Assembly: GCF_000878195.1 (NCBI RefSeq)
Contig: NZ_JXST01000015.1
Coordinates: 1 to 64,000 of the forward strand
From: Mycolicibacterium llatzerense
GTDB lineage: Bacteria; Actinomycetota; Actinomycetes; Mycobacteriales; Mycobacteriaceae
Reading direction: 5' to 3'
DNA: 64,000 nt
Part shown: piece by piece, positions 9,532 through 18,477 of the stretch
How positions within the stretch are numbered: the stretch's first letter is position 1
How the letters are laid out: each line of letters starts with the position of its first letter
The notes under the pieces: model-generated
The model's database searches: none
What the model was told of the DNA's origin: nothing
What the model saw: only the letters and a program-made list of their open reading frames with translations
Program-made: the position numbers and the translations under genes

Positions 9532-11390
9532 TGAGCACGAGACAGCTGCTTCGGATCGCGACGGCCGGCTCCGTAGATGACGGCAAGAGCACCCTGATCG
9601 GCCGGCTGCTGCACGACACCGACAGCCTGCCCCTGGACCACCTCGACGCGGTCACCGACGACGACGGGGTCGCCGACCTGGCAGCCCTGTCCGACGGTCT
9701 GCGCGCCGAACGGGAACAGGGCATCACCATCGACGTGGCCTACCGCTTCTTCTCCACCGAGGCGCGCAGCTACATCCTCGCCGACACCCCGGGCCACGAG
9801 CGGTACACCCGCAACATGTTCACCGGCGCGTCCAACGCGCACGTGGCCATCCTGCTGGTCGACGCCCGGGCCGGCGTGCTGCGGCAGACCCTGCGCCACG
9901 CCCGCATCGCAAAGCTGTTGGGGATCAAGCACTTCGCCGCCGCCGTGAACAAGATCGACCTGGTCGATTTCGACCAGGCGCGGTTCGACGCGGTGCACGA
10001 CGAACTCGGTCAGGTCGCCGCCCGGCTCGGCGCGGTGGATCTGACGGTGATCCCGCTGGCCGCCAAGCACGGCGACAACGTCGTGAACCGCTCGGAGCAC
10101 ACCCCGTGGTACGAGGGTCCGACGCTGCTGGAGTATCTGGAGGGCATCGAACTCAGCGCGCCCCAGCCCGAACCGGCCAAGCTCCGGCTGCCCATCCAAT
10201 GGGTGTCCCGGCCCACCGCCGAACAGCGGCGCCGCTACACCGGCCGACTGAGTGCCGGCACGCTGCAGGTCGGCGACACCGTGCTGAGCCTGCCCGCCGG
10301 CACCAGCTCGACCGTCACCGCCGTGGACACCCTCGACGACGACCGCGCCACTGCCGTTGCCCCACTGTCGGTTTCGATCGAACTGGCCGACGACATCGAC
10401 GTCGGCCGCGGTGATGTGCTGGTCAGTAGCGCCGACAACGCGTCGCTTCCGGTACTGGCCCGCGAACTCGACGCGACGGTGTGCTGGTTCGCGGAGACCC
10501 CGCTGCGAGCCGGTGATCGGCTGGCGCTCAAGCAGGGCACCCGCACCGTGCGGGCCACAGTGCAGGCGTTGCACACGCGGCTCGACCCCGAGACGCTCGA
10601 CGACATCGACCAGCCGGTCGAGTTGGTACTCAACGACATCGGCGCCGTCACGCTCCGGACCAGTTCGACGGTGATCGCCGACCCGTACCGCGACAACCGC
10701 GAAAGCGGCGCCTTCATCCTGATCGACGAGACGTCCAACGACACCGTCGGCGCCGGCACCATCACCGAGCCGCGCGAGGTCAAGCTCGGTACCCACTCAC
10801 GCAGCGATATCCGTTGGCACCATTCATCGTTGGACCGGTCCTACCGGTGGGCACGTACCGGACAGCGCGGCGCCACCATCTGGTTCACCGGATTGCCGGC
10901 GTCGGGGAAGTCGACGCTTGCTGTCGCAGTCGAGCGGGCACTGGTCGAGACCGGGCAGGTGGCATACCTGCTGGACGGTGACAACATCCGGCACGGGCTG
11001 TCCGACGACCTGGGGTTCTCCGCGGGCGACCGCGCCGAGAACATCCGCCGGGTGGGCCACCTGGCCCGGCTGCTCGCCGACTCGGGTGTGGTGGCACTGG
11101 CGTCGCTGGTGTCGCCGCTCAAGTCGGACCGCGACACCGCCCGCGAGTTGAGCTCCGTCGCCAAGCTGCCGTTCATCGAGGTCTACGTGTCCACCCCACG
11201 CGCCGAGTGCGAACGGCGCGACCCGAAGGGCCTCTACGCCCGCGCCAAGGCCGGCGAGCTGCGCGGCCTGACCGGGGTGGACGCCCCGTACGAGCCGCCG
11301 GATAACCCGGACCTGGTGGTCGACACCACCGGCGCCGACATCGACACCCTCGTGGCCCAGGTGCTGGGGGCGCTCAAGGCACTGCGCTAG
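9531..11390 (+). CDS. cysNC: Bifunctional sulfate adenylyltransferase subunit 1 / adenylylsulfate kinase (CysN-CysC)
   Basis: 619 residues; the ATG shares one base with the cysD stop. The N-terminal GTPase has TAGSVDDGKSTLIGRL (G1), DTPGHERYTRNM (G3) and NKIDL (G4), followed by EF-Tu-like beta barrels. From about residue 440 a CysC APS-kinase domain begins, with P-loop GLPASGKST and DGDNIRHGLSDDLGFS. The protein thus powers APS formation by GTP hydrolysis and phosphorylates APS to PAPS, the sulfotransferase donor. The fusion order CysN then CysC is standard in mycobacteria. The unusual point is the position next to stf0. Confidence 0.96.
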   Translation: MSTRQLLRIATAGSVDDGKSTLIGRLLHDTDSLPLDHLDAVTDDDGVADLAALSDGLRAEREQGITIDVAYRFFSTEARSYILADTPGHERYTRNMFTGASNAHVAILLVDARAGVLRQTLRHARIAKLLGIKHFAAAVNKIDLVDFDQARFDAVHDELGQVAARLGAVDLTVIPLAAKHGDNVVNRSEHTPWYEGPTLLEYLEGIELSAPQPEPAKLRLPIQWVSRPTAEQRRRYTGRLSAGTLQVGDTVLSLPAGTSSTVTAVDTLDDDRATAVAPLSVSIELADDIDVGRGDVLVSSADNASLPVLARELDATVCWFAETPLRAGDRLALKQGTRTVRATVQALHTRLDPETLDDIDQPVELVLNDIGAVTLRTSSTVIADPYRDNRESGAFILIDETSNDTVGAGTITEPREVKLGTHSRSDIRWHHSSLDRSYRWARTGQRGATIWFTGLPASGKSTLAVAVERALVETGQVAYLLDGDNIRHGLSDDLGFSAGDRAENIRRVGHLARLLADSGVVALASLVSPLKSDRDTARELSSVAKLPFIEVYVSTPRAECERRDPKGLYARAKAGELRGLTGVDAPYEPPDNPDLVVDTTGADIDTLVAQVLGALKALR

Positions 11391-11481
11391 CTATTCCGAG
11401 CGTTGCTTTCGCGCCCCCGCTCCCGTAAATTTCTATGGTGGGGCGACCGCCCCCAGGCTCTGCATCCAGTGGGGGTGGGCC

Positions 11482-12792
11482 ATGCCGGATCCGTGTCGCG
11501 CAGTGTGGGACCAGATCGTCGCCGAACAGGCCGACATCCGGGTGGCGCAATCGCAAATCAATGACGCCGCAACCAAATTGGGTGCCGTGGCGCGCATCCG
11601 CCAACTGCAGCAGCAAGAGCGGGACAGCGAACAGGCGCTCGCCGCCTGTCTGTCCCAGCAGTTCGACGCCAAGCACGCGCAGCATGCCGCTCAACTGGGC
11701 GCGCCGGTGAGTTCGCTGACGGCCTCCGGCGACGGCAAAGGATGGGTGCGCCTCTACGAACATGGCGGCATCTTCTGGACCGCAGAAACCGGCACCTGCG
11801 AAGTGCATGGCTTGATCTTCAAGAAATGGAAGGCGACCGGGCGTGAACACGGGCCACTCGGATATCCCGAGTGCGACCACAGCGCCACAACGGGCGGCGC
11901 CTACAACAACTTCGAGAACGGCATCATCAACCTGAAGGACGGCGCCAACCAGGCATTCGAGACGCACGGCCCGATCAGCGCTCACTATTCAGCTCTGCAC
12001 CGAGAGACGGGGCTCCTCGGCTTCGTACAGGTCGACCAGACCGCGACGCCGGACGGCGTTGGTCGCTTCAACCACTTCGAGGCCGGCTCGATCTATTGGA
12101 AGCCGAGCGTCGGCGCGCATGAGGTGCACGGCGCTATCTGGAACACCTGGGGTGAAGAGGGCTTCGAGCGCAGCCCGGAACTCGGGTACCCGATCGCCGA
12201 CGAACAGGCCGGCGCCAACCACATCGACCGGTTCAGCGACTTCGAGAACGGAATCCTCTACTGGGTGCATGGCAGCACCGGCGGGCTGTTGTCCGCTCCC
12301 GCTATCACTGAGACGCGCGACCAAGTCGCCGCGCTGATCAAGACCAAAGTGGACGACCTCATTACGAGCGTCAACGTCGGGCATCCCTTGTACGTCACGC
12401 ACCCGGCGAAGCTCATCGGCGTCAGTGACTACTCCGTCGGGCCGTCCGGAGCGGTGCGCAACCGCATGCACCTGATCACGGTCTCGTTCGGCATCACCGT
12501 GGAAGGCACCAACGACCCCGACGTGACACTCAACATGGCCGTCGAGGTGCGCCTGAACCACGCGCTCAAACAGGTCGAGGCTGTCCCCCGGGCATGGACG
12601 AAGATCGACGCGACACTGGACTGGCCGACCAACTGGGGCGCGTCGGCTCAGGGCGTCGCCAACCAGGTCTGGCAGGGTCTCGACGGCCTGCTCAATCAGC
12701 CGATCAAGGTGCTGGACGCACCGGACGGTGTCCTGGTCGTCAAGGTGCGTTCCGATGGCACCATCGACGCCTACATCGGGCCGACCACCTAG
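11482..12792 (+). CDS. LGFP-repeat protein with N-terminal coiled coil
   Basis: 436 residues from ATG 11482. Residues 1-60 are Gln/Ala/Glu-rich and predicted coiled coil (QSQINDAATKLGAVARIRQL). Residues about 80-270 hold three or four LGFP-type repeats, for example GPLGYPECDHS, TGLLGFVQVD and PELGYPIADEQ, with intervening FENGIIN / FEAGSIYW / FENGILYW elements. The C-terminal 140 residues (HPLYVTHPAKLIGVSD onward) form an unrecognised domain. LGFP repeats in mycolate-containing actinobacteria are usually on secreted, wall-anchored proteins, yet no signal peptide is visible here. It may act inside the cell or be secreted by another route. Confidence 0.8.
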   Translation: MPDPCRAVWDQIVAEQADIRVAQSQINDAATKLGAVARIRQLQQQERDSEQALAACLSQQFDAKHAQHAAQLGAPVSSLTASGDGKGWVRLYEHGGIFWTAETGTCEVHGLIFKKWKATGREHGPLGYPECDHSATTGGAYNNFENGIINLKDGANQAFETHGPISAHYSALHRETGLLGFVQVDQTATPDGVGRFNHFEAGSIYWKPSVGAHEVHGAIWNTWGEEGFERSPELGYPIADEQAGANHIDRFSDFENGILYWVHGSTGGLLSAPAITETRDQVAALIKTKVDDLITSVNVGHPLYVTHPAKLIGVSDYSVGPSGAVRNRMHLITVSFGITVEGTNDPDVTLNMAVEVRLNHALKQVEAVPRAWTKIDATLDWPTNWGASAQGVANQVWQGLDGLLNQPIKVLDAPDGVLVVKVRSDGTIDAYIGPTT

Positions 12793-12843
12793 CAAGTTCT
12801 TCCCAAGCCGGTTCGGGGCCCTCGCGTCCTGCCGGCCGTGCTG

Positions 12844-12863
12844 TGTCCCCCGATCGGGGGACA
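12844..12863. repeat. Perfect 20-bp GC-rich palindrome
   Basis: TGTCCCCCGATCGGGGGACA reads identically on both strands. It sits 51 bases after the LGFP gene and 125 bases before the small His-rich gene. It could terminate transcription or bind a dimeric regulator; the missing loop favours a protein-binding site or a very tight cruciform. Confidence 0.6.
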
Positions 12864-12988
12864 ACGAATTCATCCTGTGCGGGGCCCAGCTGGCGGACAT
12901 ACAGCGGGGCGCTGCTCCGGGACTCTTGAGTCAACACCGGATCACTCCGGAAACGACATCAAAAGCCCACAGCAGCAGGAGAATTCAG

Positions 12989-13198
12989 ATGAGCATCGTC
13001 ACCCGCTGGGTCAGCTACTTCATCATCGTCATCGGTCTGACCGTCGCACCCGGAATGATCGCCATCGGGCTGGCCACGTCGGCCCACGCCCAGCCGAACA
13101 CCGGCGCCTCGAGCACGGTGCACCAGACGTTCCCGCACCAGAACAACTTCCCCCAGCCCGGCACCTCGATCCATCACCACCACCAGCACAACCACTGA
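12989..13198 (+). CDS. Small secreted histidine-rich protein, 69 aa
   Basis: ATG 12989 is preceded by AGGAGAATTCAG. The N-terminus MSIVTRWVSYFIIVIGLTVA continues into TSAHAQP, a typical signal peptide with an AHA cleavage site. The mature part is only about 35 residues, rich in Asn, Gln, Pro and Ser, and ends SIHHHHQHNH, a natural His cluster that could bind zinc, copper or nickel outside the membrane. It was too small for me to link with any family. It lies convergent to tam, with stop codons two bases apart. The clear Shine-Dalgarno and signal peptide argue that it is a real gene. Confidence 0.72.
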   Translation: MSIVTRWVSYFIIVIGLTVAPGMIAIGLATSAHAQPNTGASSTVHQTFPHQNNFPQPGTSIHHHHQHNH

Positions 13199-13199
13199 T

Positions 13200-13961
13200 T
13201 CACGTCTGGGCAACCACGAGAATCCGGCGGAACGGGAAGAACGTGGTGCCGTCGGGCTGGGGCGGGTACGCCTGCGCCAGCAGCGGGATGATCGCCTGGC
13301 GGTACTGCTCCCAGGCATCGTCGGTCAGCCGCGAGCGGACGTCGGTCAGCGCGGTTCCCGTGATCCAGTCCAGCACCGGGGTTTCGCCGGTCAATTGGTG
13401 CAGGTATGTGGTCTCCCAGGCGTCGACGGTGCAGCCTTCGGCCGTCAGCAGCGCGGCGTAACCCGCCGGGTCGTCGACCACATTCGTTTCCCGGAATCGG
13501 ATATCGGCGAGCGCGTCGGCGAACTCCGGGCGCCGGGCCACCTCCCGTACGGCCTGATGCGACGGCGAGTCGAAGTTGCCGGGAACTTGGAAGGCCAGCC
13601 AGGCGCCTTTCGGCAGTTGAGTCACCCACCGCCGCAGCAGCTCACGATGTTCCGGAACCCATTGCAGCACAGCATTACTGACCATCACATCGGTGTCCGG
13701 TGCGGGTGACCAGTCGGCAGCGGCAACCACCCGGGCGTCGACGCCACGAGCCCGGGCTGCCGCCACCATCTCCGGTGAGTTGTCCACCGCTTCGATCACT
13801 GCGTCGGGCCAGCGCTCCGACAGCGTGGCGGTCAGGTTTCCCGGACCACAACCCACGTCCGCCACCCGCCGCGGCGTCTGGGCACCCACGCGCGCCAGCA
13901 GGTCGTAGAAGGGCCGGCCGCGGTGGTCAGCGAAGGCGAGGTAGATGTCTGGATTCCACAC
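13200..13961 (-). CDS. tam: Trans-aconitate 2-methyltransferase
   Basis: 253 residues. The class I SAM-binding motif is [20 protein letters not shown] near residue 33, followed by [29 protein letters not shown] at the N-terminus and ALQWVPEH are typical of Tam. It methylates trans-aconitate, a by-product of the citrate cycle that inhibits aconitase, using S-adenosylmethionine in the cytosol. The M. tuberculosis homologue Rv0294 also lies between the ESX-3 locus and the Stf0 gene, so the location supports the call. Confidence 0.92.
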   Translation of the reverse strand: MWNPDIYLAFADHRGRPFYDLLARVGAQTPRRVADVGCGPGNLTATLSERWPDAVIEAVDNSPEMVAAARARGVDARVVAAADWSPAPDTDVMVSNAVLQWVPEHRELLRRWVTQLPKGAWLAFQVPGNFDSPSHQAVREVARRPEFADALADIRFRETNVVDDPAGYAALLTAEGCTVDAWETTYLHQLTGETPVLDWITGTALTDVRSRLTDDAWEQYRQAIIPLLAQAYPPQPDGTTFFPFRRILVVAQT

Positions 13962-14012
13962 AACCCCATCCTGCCGCCGGAGGCTGATGAGTGCCTGCCA
14001 TTCTGGTAGGCG

Positions 14013-14912
14013 ATGGACGAGTCAGTACGCGACCTGTGGCAGTCGCTGGGCCTCCCCGGCCTGATCGACGTGCACACCCATTTCATGCCCAAGTCCGTGA
14101 TGGACAAGGTGTGGAAGTACTTCGACAGCGCCGGGCCTCTCACCGGCCGGACCTGGCCGATCACGTATCGCACCGAGGAGCAGCACAGGCTGGAGACGCT
14201 GCGCGGTTTCGGGGTGCTGGCGTTCACCTCCCTGGTCTATCCGCACAAGCCCGACATGGCGGCCTGGCTGAACCAGTGGGCCGCTCAGTTCGCCGCGCAG
14301 ACTCCCGACTGTCTGTCCACCGCGACGTTCTACCCCGAGCCCGGTGCACCCGCCTACGTGGCCGAGGCCATCGCGGGCGGCACTCGGGTGTTCAAGGCGC
14401 ACGTTCAGGTCGGCGACTACAACCCGGCCGACCCACTGCTCGATGACGTGTGGGGCACCATCGCCGACGCCGCCGTCCCGGTGATCATCCACTGCGGTTC
14501 CGGTCCGGCGCCCGGTACTCATACCGGCCCTGACCAGGTCCGTACCGTGCTGGACCGCCACCCCGATCTGAAGCTGATCATCGCGCACCTGGGTATGCCC
14601 GAGTACAGCGAATTCCTGGACCTCTGCGAGCAATTCGACGGCGTCCACCTGGATACCACCATGGCGTTCACGCCGTTCGTCGAAGAAAACATGCCGTTCC
14701 CGCCCGCCGAACTGCCACGCCTGGGTGAGCTCGGTGACCGAATCCTGTTCGGCAGCGATTTCCCCAACATCCCGTACCGGTACGCCGAGTCCCTCGAGGT
14801 GCTCACCAAGGTCGCCACCGACGACGATTGGCTGCGAAAAGTGCTGTACCACAACGCCGCCAGGCTGTTCGATCTGGAAGATCAGCTGACGGGGGCCGAG
14901 AACCGGGGTTAG
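14013..14912 (+). CDS. Amidohydrolase-family metal-dependent hydrolase
   Basis: 299 residues from ATG 14013. Metal ligands of the amidohydrolase fold are visible: DVHTHF near residue 20, [25 protein letters not shown] and LFGSDFPN with the final Asp. This is the ACMSD/2-pyrone-dicarboxylate hydrolase type (amidohydrolase_2), a TIM barrel with a mononuclear metal. The substrate is not identifiable. It is divergent from tam by 51 bases and nine bases upstream of the alpha/beta hydrolase gene, so it is probably co-transcribed with the latter. Confidence 0.85.
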   Translation: MDESVRDLWQSLGLPGLIDVHTHFMPKSVMDKVWKYFDSAGPLTGRTWPITYRTEEQHRLETLRGFGVLAFTSLVYPHKPDMAAWLNQWAAQFAAQTPDCLSTATFYPEPGAPAYVAEAIAGGTRVFKAHVQVGDYNPADPLLDDVWGTIADAAVPVIIHCGSGPAPGTHTGPDQVRTVLDRHPDLKLIIAHLGMPEYSEFLDLCEQFDGVHLDTTMAFTPFVEENMPFPPAELPRLGELGDRILFGSDFPNIPYRYAESLEVLTKVATDDDWLRKVLYHNAARLFDLEDQLTGAENRG

Positions 14913-14921
14913 CATCCGAAC

Positions 14922-16157
14922 GTGACCAGTCCGCCAGGCGATGCGTTCAACCCACCCGTCCCGGTTCCCGACGTAGCGGGTGCGGATGCCACCGCACGTG
15001 GACTGCCACGACGGGCCGACCTGACCTGGCAACAGAAGCTGATCGTCGACTCCTCGGCAGTGGCCGACCTGGGGCTTCGCACGGCGCTGGCCTCGGTGAT
15101 CGGCGCCGGCATGATTCCGCGGATGGCCGCCTCGGCGGTACGAAGCCGGGCCGGCGACGACCCCGACGCCCTGCGGTTCTACGCCGAACTCGCCGCCACC
15201 AAGGACCCACAGCAGTGCTTCCCGGCGCCCAGCGGTCCTCCGCTGGTATCCGCTCGTCCTGCCGGCCCGGTCGCGCAGTGGGTTGCACACGGCCAGGTGG
15301 ACAACATCTGGTTCCCAAGCAGTTACGACGCCGTGTATCCCGGCATCCGAGAGCGGCGCCGCAGCTACACGCGCAACAACGTGGTGCATGCCCAGCACTG
15401 GCGGCACGACGACGGTCCGCGCCCGACACTGTGCGTCATCCACGGGTTCATGGGCTCGCCATACCTGTTCAATGGCCTGTTCTTCTCGCTGCCGTGGTTC
15501 TTCCGGTCCGGGTACGACGTACTGCTGTACACCCTGCCGTTCCACGGCCCCCGGGCCGAGAAGGGCTCTCCCTACAGTGGATACGGCTTCTTCATGGACG
15601 GTGTCCCCGGCTTCGCCGAGGCCATGGCGCAAGCGGTATACGACTTCCGTTCCGTCCTCGACTATCTGGAGGACACCGGAGTCGATCGCATTGCGCTGAC
15701 CGGAATGTCGTTGGGCGGCTACACCTCATCACTGATCGCGTCGGTCGACGACCGCATCCAGGCCGTCATCCCGAACGTTCCGGTCGTGACACCGGACCGC
15801 ACAGTCGAGGAATGGTTCCCGGCCAACCTGCTCGTCAGGCTGAGCAACCGGTTGGCGCATATCGATGAGGATCTGGTTTCAGCGGCCGGCCGGTACCACT
15901 CACCGCTGAACTACGCGCCGCTGGTGCCCCGGGATCGCCGATTGATCATCGCCGGCCTGGGTGATCGCCTGGCGCCGCCGCAGCAGGCCGAATTGCTCTG
16001 GGAACACTGGGATCGCTGCGCGTTCCACTGGTTCCCGGGCAACCACATCCTGCACGTCAGCCAGCCGGACTACCTGCGCCGGATGACCAAGTTCATGAGC
16101 CCGTTCATGTTCGACGGCAGCGACTGCCCGGCTGACCGGGCACGCCCTGCCCGTTGA
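14922..16157 (+). CDS. Alpha/beta-hydrolase family protein (Rv0293c-like)
   Basis: 411 residues from GTG 14922. The nucleophile elbow is LTGMSLGGYTSSLIAS (GxSxG), preceded by the oxyanion segment CVIHGFMGSPYLF; the acid and His of the triad are probably in AGLGDRLAPPQQAEL and PGNHILHVSQPDY. No signal peptide is seen, although the first 90 residues have a helical, hydrophobic region unlike classic hydrolases. The homologue in M. tuberculosis lies next to eccE3, as here, ending convergent with it. Substrate unknown. Confidence 0.82.
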   Translation: MTSPPGDAFNPPVPVPDVAGADATARGLPRRADLTWQQKLIVDSSAVADLGLRTALASVIGAGMIPRMAASAVRSRAGDDPDALRFYAELAATKDPQQCFPAPSGPPLVSARPAGPVAQWVAHGQVDNIWFPSSYDAVYPGIRERRRSYTRNNVVHAQHWRHDDGPRPTLCVIHGFMGSPYLFNGLFFSLPWFFRSGYDVLLYTLPFHGPRAEKGSPYSGYGFFMDGVPGFAEAMAQAVYDFRSVLDYLEDTGVDRIALTGMSLGGYTSSLIASVDDRIQAVIPNVPVVTPDRTVEEWFPANLLVRLSNRLAHIDEDLVSAAGRYHSPLNYAPLVPRDRRLIIAGLGDRLAPPQQAELLWEHWDRCAFHWFPGNHILHVSQPDYLRRMTKFMSPFMFDGSDCPADRARPAR

Positions 16158-16189
16158 TCCTGCGTGCAGGGCCGCCGCTACTCGACCTT

Positions 16190-17101
16190 TTACGCCCTAG
16201 CCGCAGTGTCGACGGCGGACTCAGCGCTGGCGCCGAACGTCGACAATTCCGCAAGCAGCGCAGTGGTCAGCACACCCGCGCGCGTGGCGAGGCCACCGGC
16301 CGATGCCGGGGCCATCGCCGTGAGCAGCGGACCCTGCCGGCCCGCCTCGCGCGTCAGGCCCGCGACTGCGGCCGCGGCAGGCGCGTTGGCCGTGCGCACC
16401 GCACAGGCCGCGGAAATGGTTGCACCAGGCGAGAATTCGAGCACCGTCCACAGCTCCGTCGTCGACGCCAGTGCGGCCAGGCATTCCGGCAGGCGCGAAT
16501 CCGCGGGCAATCCGTAGGCGGTGAGGTAGCCGTCCCCGTCGCGGACCGCACGCCACATCTCGCGCGCGTCGGTTGCGATGGGCGTGGGCGCTACCTCGGT
16601 GACCGCGACCGGCACCCCGGCCTCCCGCAGCTGGTCGGCCAGCCGCCGGGCCACCTTCTCCGCCGTGTCCGCGAGCGGCAGATCCGACGACCGTGCCTGC
16701 AGGGCAGCAAGATTCGACGCCGCCGTGACAGTGACGCTGACCCATGCACTGCGCGTGCCGTCGAGCTGCCGTTCCGTGACGCGCACCGACTCGCACCGAA
16801 CGCCGTAGCGGTCGACGTAAGAAGCCACGAGAGGCAGTGCGTGGTAAGGAAATCCGTCGGCTTCCAGTACCACCGTGACCTGATCAGCCGCCGGGGCCGG
16901 CGCACCGCGCCGGTTCCGGCGCCACACCGCGACTCGGCGGGCCACCATCGTGGTCAGGAACATCCCGCGCCACCAGGCGAACACCAGCAGCACCACGGCG
17001 ACCGCGATGCCCAGGATCCACTTCTGTGGCGTCGTATGCCACGGGTACGTCATGGCCGCCGGGATGGTCGTCAGCAATGCCAACGTGATTCGGGCCGTCA
17101 T
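16190..17101 (-). CDS. eccE3: ESX-3 secretion component EccE3
   Basis: 303 residues, starting at ATG 17101 overlapping the mycP3 stop (ATGA). Two hydrophobic segments at the N-terminus (TARITLALLTTIPAAM and WILGIAVAVVLLVFAWWRG) are followed by a cytoplasmic or periphery domain with VTVVLEADGFPYHALPL. This is the standard EccE layout: an outer component of the inner-membrane ESX complex. It is the last gene of the operon and slightly shorter than the M. tuberculosis protein. Confidence 0.92.
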   Translation of the reverse strand: MTARITLALLTTIPAAMTYPWHTTPQKWILGIAVAVVLLVFAWWRGMFLTTMVARRVAVWRRNRRGAPAPAADQVTVVLEADGFPYHALPLVASYVDRYGVRCESVRVTERQLDGTRSAWVSVTVTAASNLAALQARSSDLPLADTAEKVARRLADQLREAGVPVAVTEVAPTPIATDAREMWRAVRDGDGYLTAYGLPADSRLPECLAALASTTELWTVLEFSPGATISAACAVRTANAPAAAAVAGLTREAGRQGPLLTAMAPASAGGLATRAGVLTTALLAELSTFGASAESAVDTAARA

Positions 17102-18477
17102 CGGGCGCCGTCCTTTCTTCGGTACGCGATCAGTGCGATCAGTGCGGCGATCGCCAGCACTGCCGCACCGGCGAACGCGATGGTCCGCGGCGTGGTGTCC
17201 TTCGGGGCCGGCTCGGGCGGCATGGCAACAGACACGGCTTTCGGTGTCGAACCGGTCGCCGGCAGGTCCCAGGTCAATGCCGCAACCGGGTCGACGACGC
17301 CGGCGCCCACCAGGTTCGACGGCATGCGCGCGGCACCGTGCGCGGTGGCGGTCAGCCGGTGCGTCACATCAGCCGCGTTGAGCGCGGGAAATCGACTGCG
17401 CACCAAGGCTGCAACGCCTGCGACGTAGGCCGCCGCATAGCTGCTGCTGCGCAACGGGAACAGGTCGCCCCGCTCGTTGGGCAGCGCGTTGGCCAGACCG
17501 TTCACACCAGTCGACGCGATGTGCTCGCCGGGCGCAGAGATGCCGACCCACGGGCCGGGAGTGGTGAAGTCCGACGGCTGTCCGGCTGCGTCCAGCGACC
17601 CGACCGACAGCACGTACGGCTGCCACCAGGACGGGATCGACACCGATTTGACGCCGGCCCAGTTGCGCGGGTCGGCCGCATTCCCGGGGTTGTCGAGCGG
17701 GTTGGCCTCGCACGACGGGCCGCCGGCCAGGCCGGCCCGGTCATTGCCTGCGGCGGCGACGATCACCGCATCCTTTTCCTGCGCAGCGTATTTCAGTGCC
17801 GCGCCCAGTTCGGTCTGATCGACGGGCCGATCGGCGGGCAGGCAGGTGACCGCCGTGATAGCGATGACCTTGGCGCCGCGGTCGGCGGCATGCACCACGG
17901 CCCGGGCCAGTGACGTGACCGCAATGGTCGCCTGCGCCGCAGCCGCGTCTCCCCCGTTGCCACGCGGGGCGTAGCGCTCGGACGTCTGACGGATGGCCAG
18001 GATGCGGGCGCCCGGCGCGACGCCGGAGAACCCGTCCGCGCCCGGCTGACCGGCGACCAGGCCGGCGACCAGAGTGCCGTGGCCATCGCAATCTGTAAGT
18101 CCGTCAGTGTTTTCCACGAAATCACCGCCGGCCTCCACATTGGGCAACCGCGGTCCTGGATGCACGCCGGTGTCGATGACCGCCACCGTCTGTCCGTCAC
18201 CGCGGCTGAAGGCCCAGGCGCCAGGCACGTTGAGCAAGGTGTGGCCCGGACCCGGTGCGCCCGGGTCGGTGCCGGGCAGCACGCCGGCGGTGACGCACTG
18301 TCCGCGTTGGCCCATCGCCGCGACGGGACCGACGCTGCCCGACGGCGGTGCCGCATGCTCGTCGACGTGCGGCGGCACGACGGCACCGGCGGCCGGCAAC
18401 ATCGCCGCCGGCAGTACTGCGGATGAGGCGGCGAAAGCGACTGTCAGGACGGAGATTCCGCGCCGGATGGCCACCAT
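17098..18477 (-). CDS. mycP3: ESX-3 mycosin, subtilisin-like serine protease MycP3
   Basis: 459 residues from ATG 18477, which overlaps the eccD3 stop; the frame is open further upstream but only inside eccD3. The N-terminus ISVLTVAFAASSAVLPA is a signal peptide. The catalytic triad is Asp in VAVIDTGVHPG (near 100), His in DCDGHGTLVAG (near 133) and Ser in LRSSSYAAAYVAG (near 344). The C-terminus has an anchoring helix TIAFAGAAVLAIAALIALIAY and a basic tail RRKDGAR. Mycosins sit on the periplasmic side of the ESX pore and are needed for its stability; their natural substrate in ESX-3 is not established. Confidence 0.95.
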   Translation of the reverse strand: MVAIRRGISVLTVAFAASSAVLPAAMLPAAGAVVPPHVDEHAAPPSGSVGPVAAMGQRGQCVTAGVLPGTDPGAPGPGHTLLNVPGAWAFSRGDGQTVAVIDTGVHPGPRLPNVEAGGDFVENTDGLTDCDGHGTLVAGLVAGQPGADGFSGVAPGARILAIRQTSERYAPRGNGGDAAAAQATIAVTSLARAVVHAADRGAKVIAITAVTCLPADRPVDQTELGAALKYAAQEKDAVIVAAAGNDRAGLAGGPSCEANPLDNPGNAADPRNWAGVKSVSIPSWWQPYVLSVGSLDAAGQPSDFTTPGPWVGISAPGEHIASTGVNGLANALPNERGDLFPLRSSSYAAAYVAGVAALVRSRFPALNAADVTHRLTATAHGAARMPSNLVGAGVVDPVAALTWDLPATGSTPKAVSVAMPPEPAPKDTTPRTIAFAGAAVLAIAALIALIAYRRKDGAR

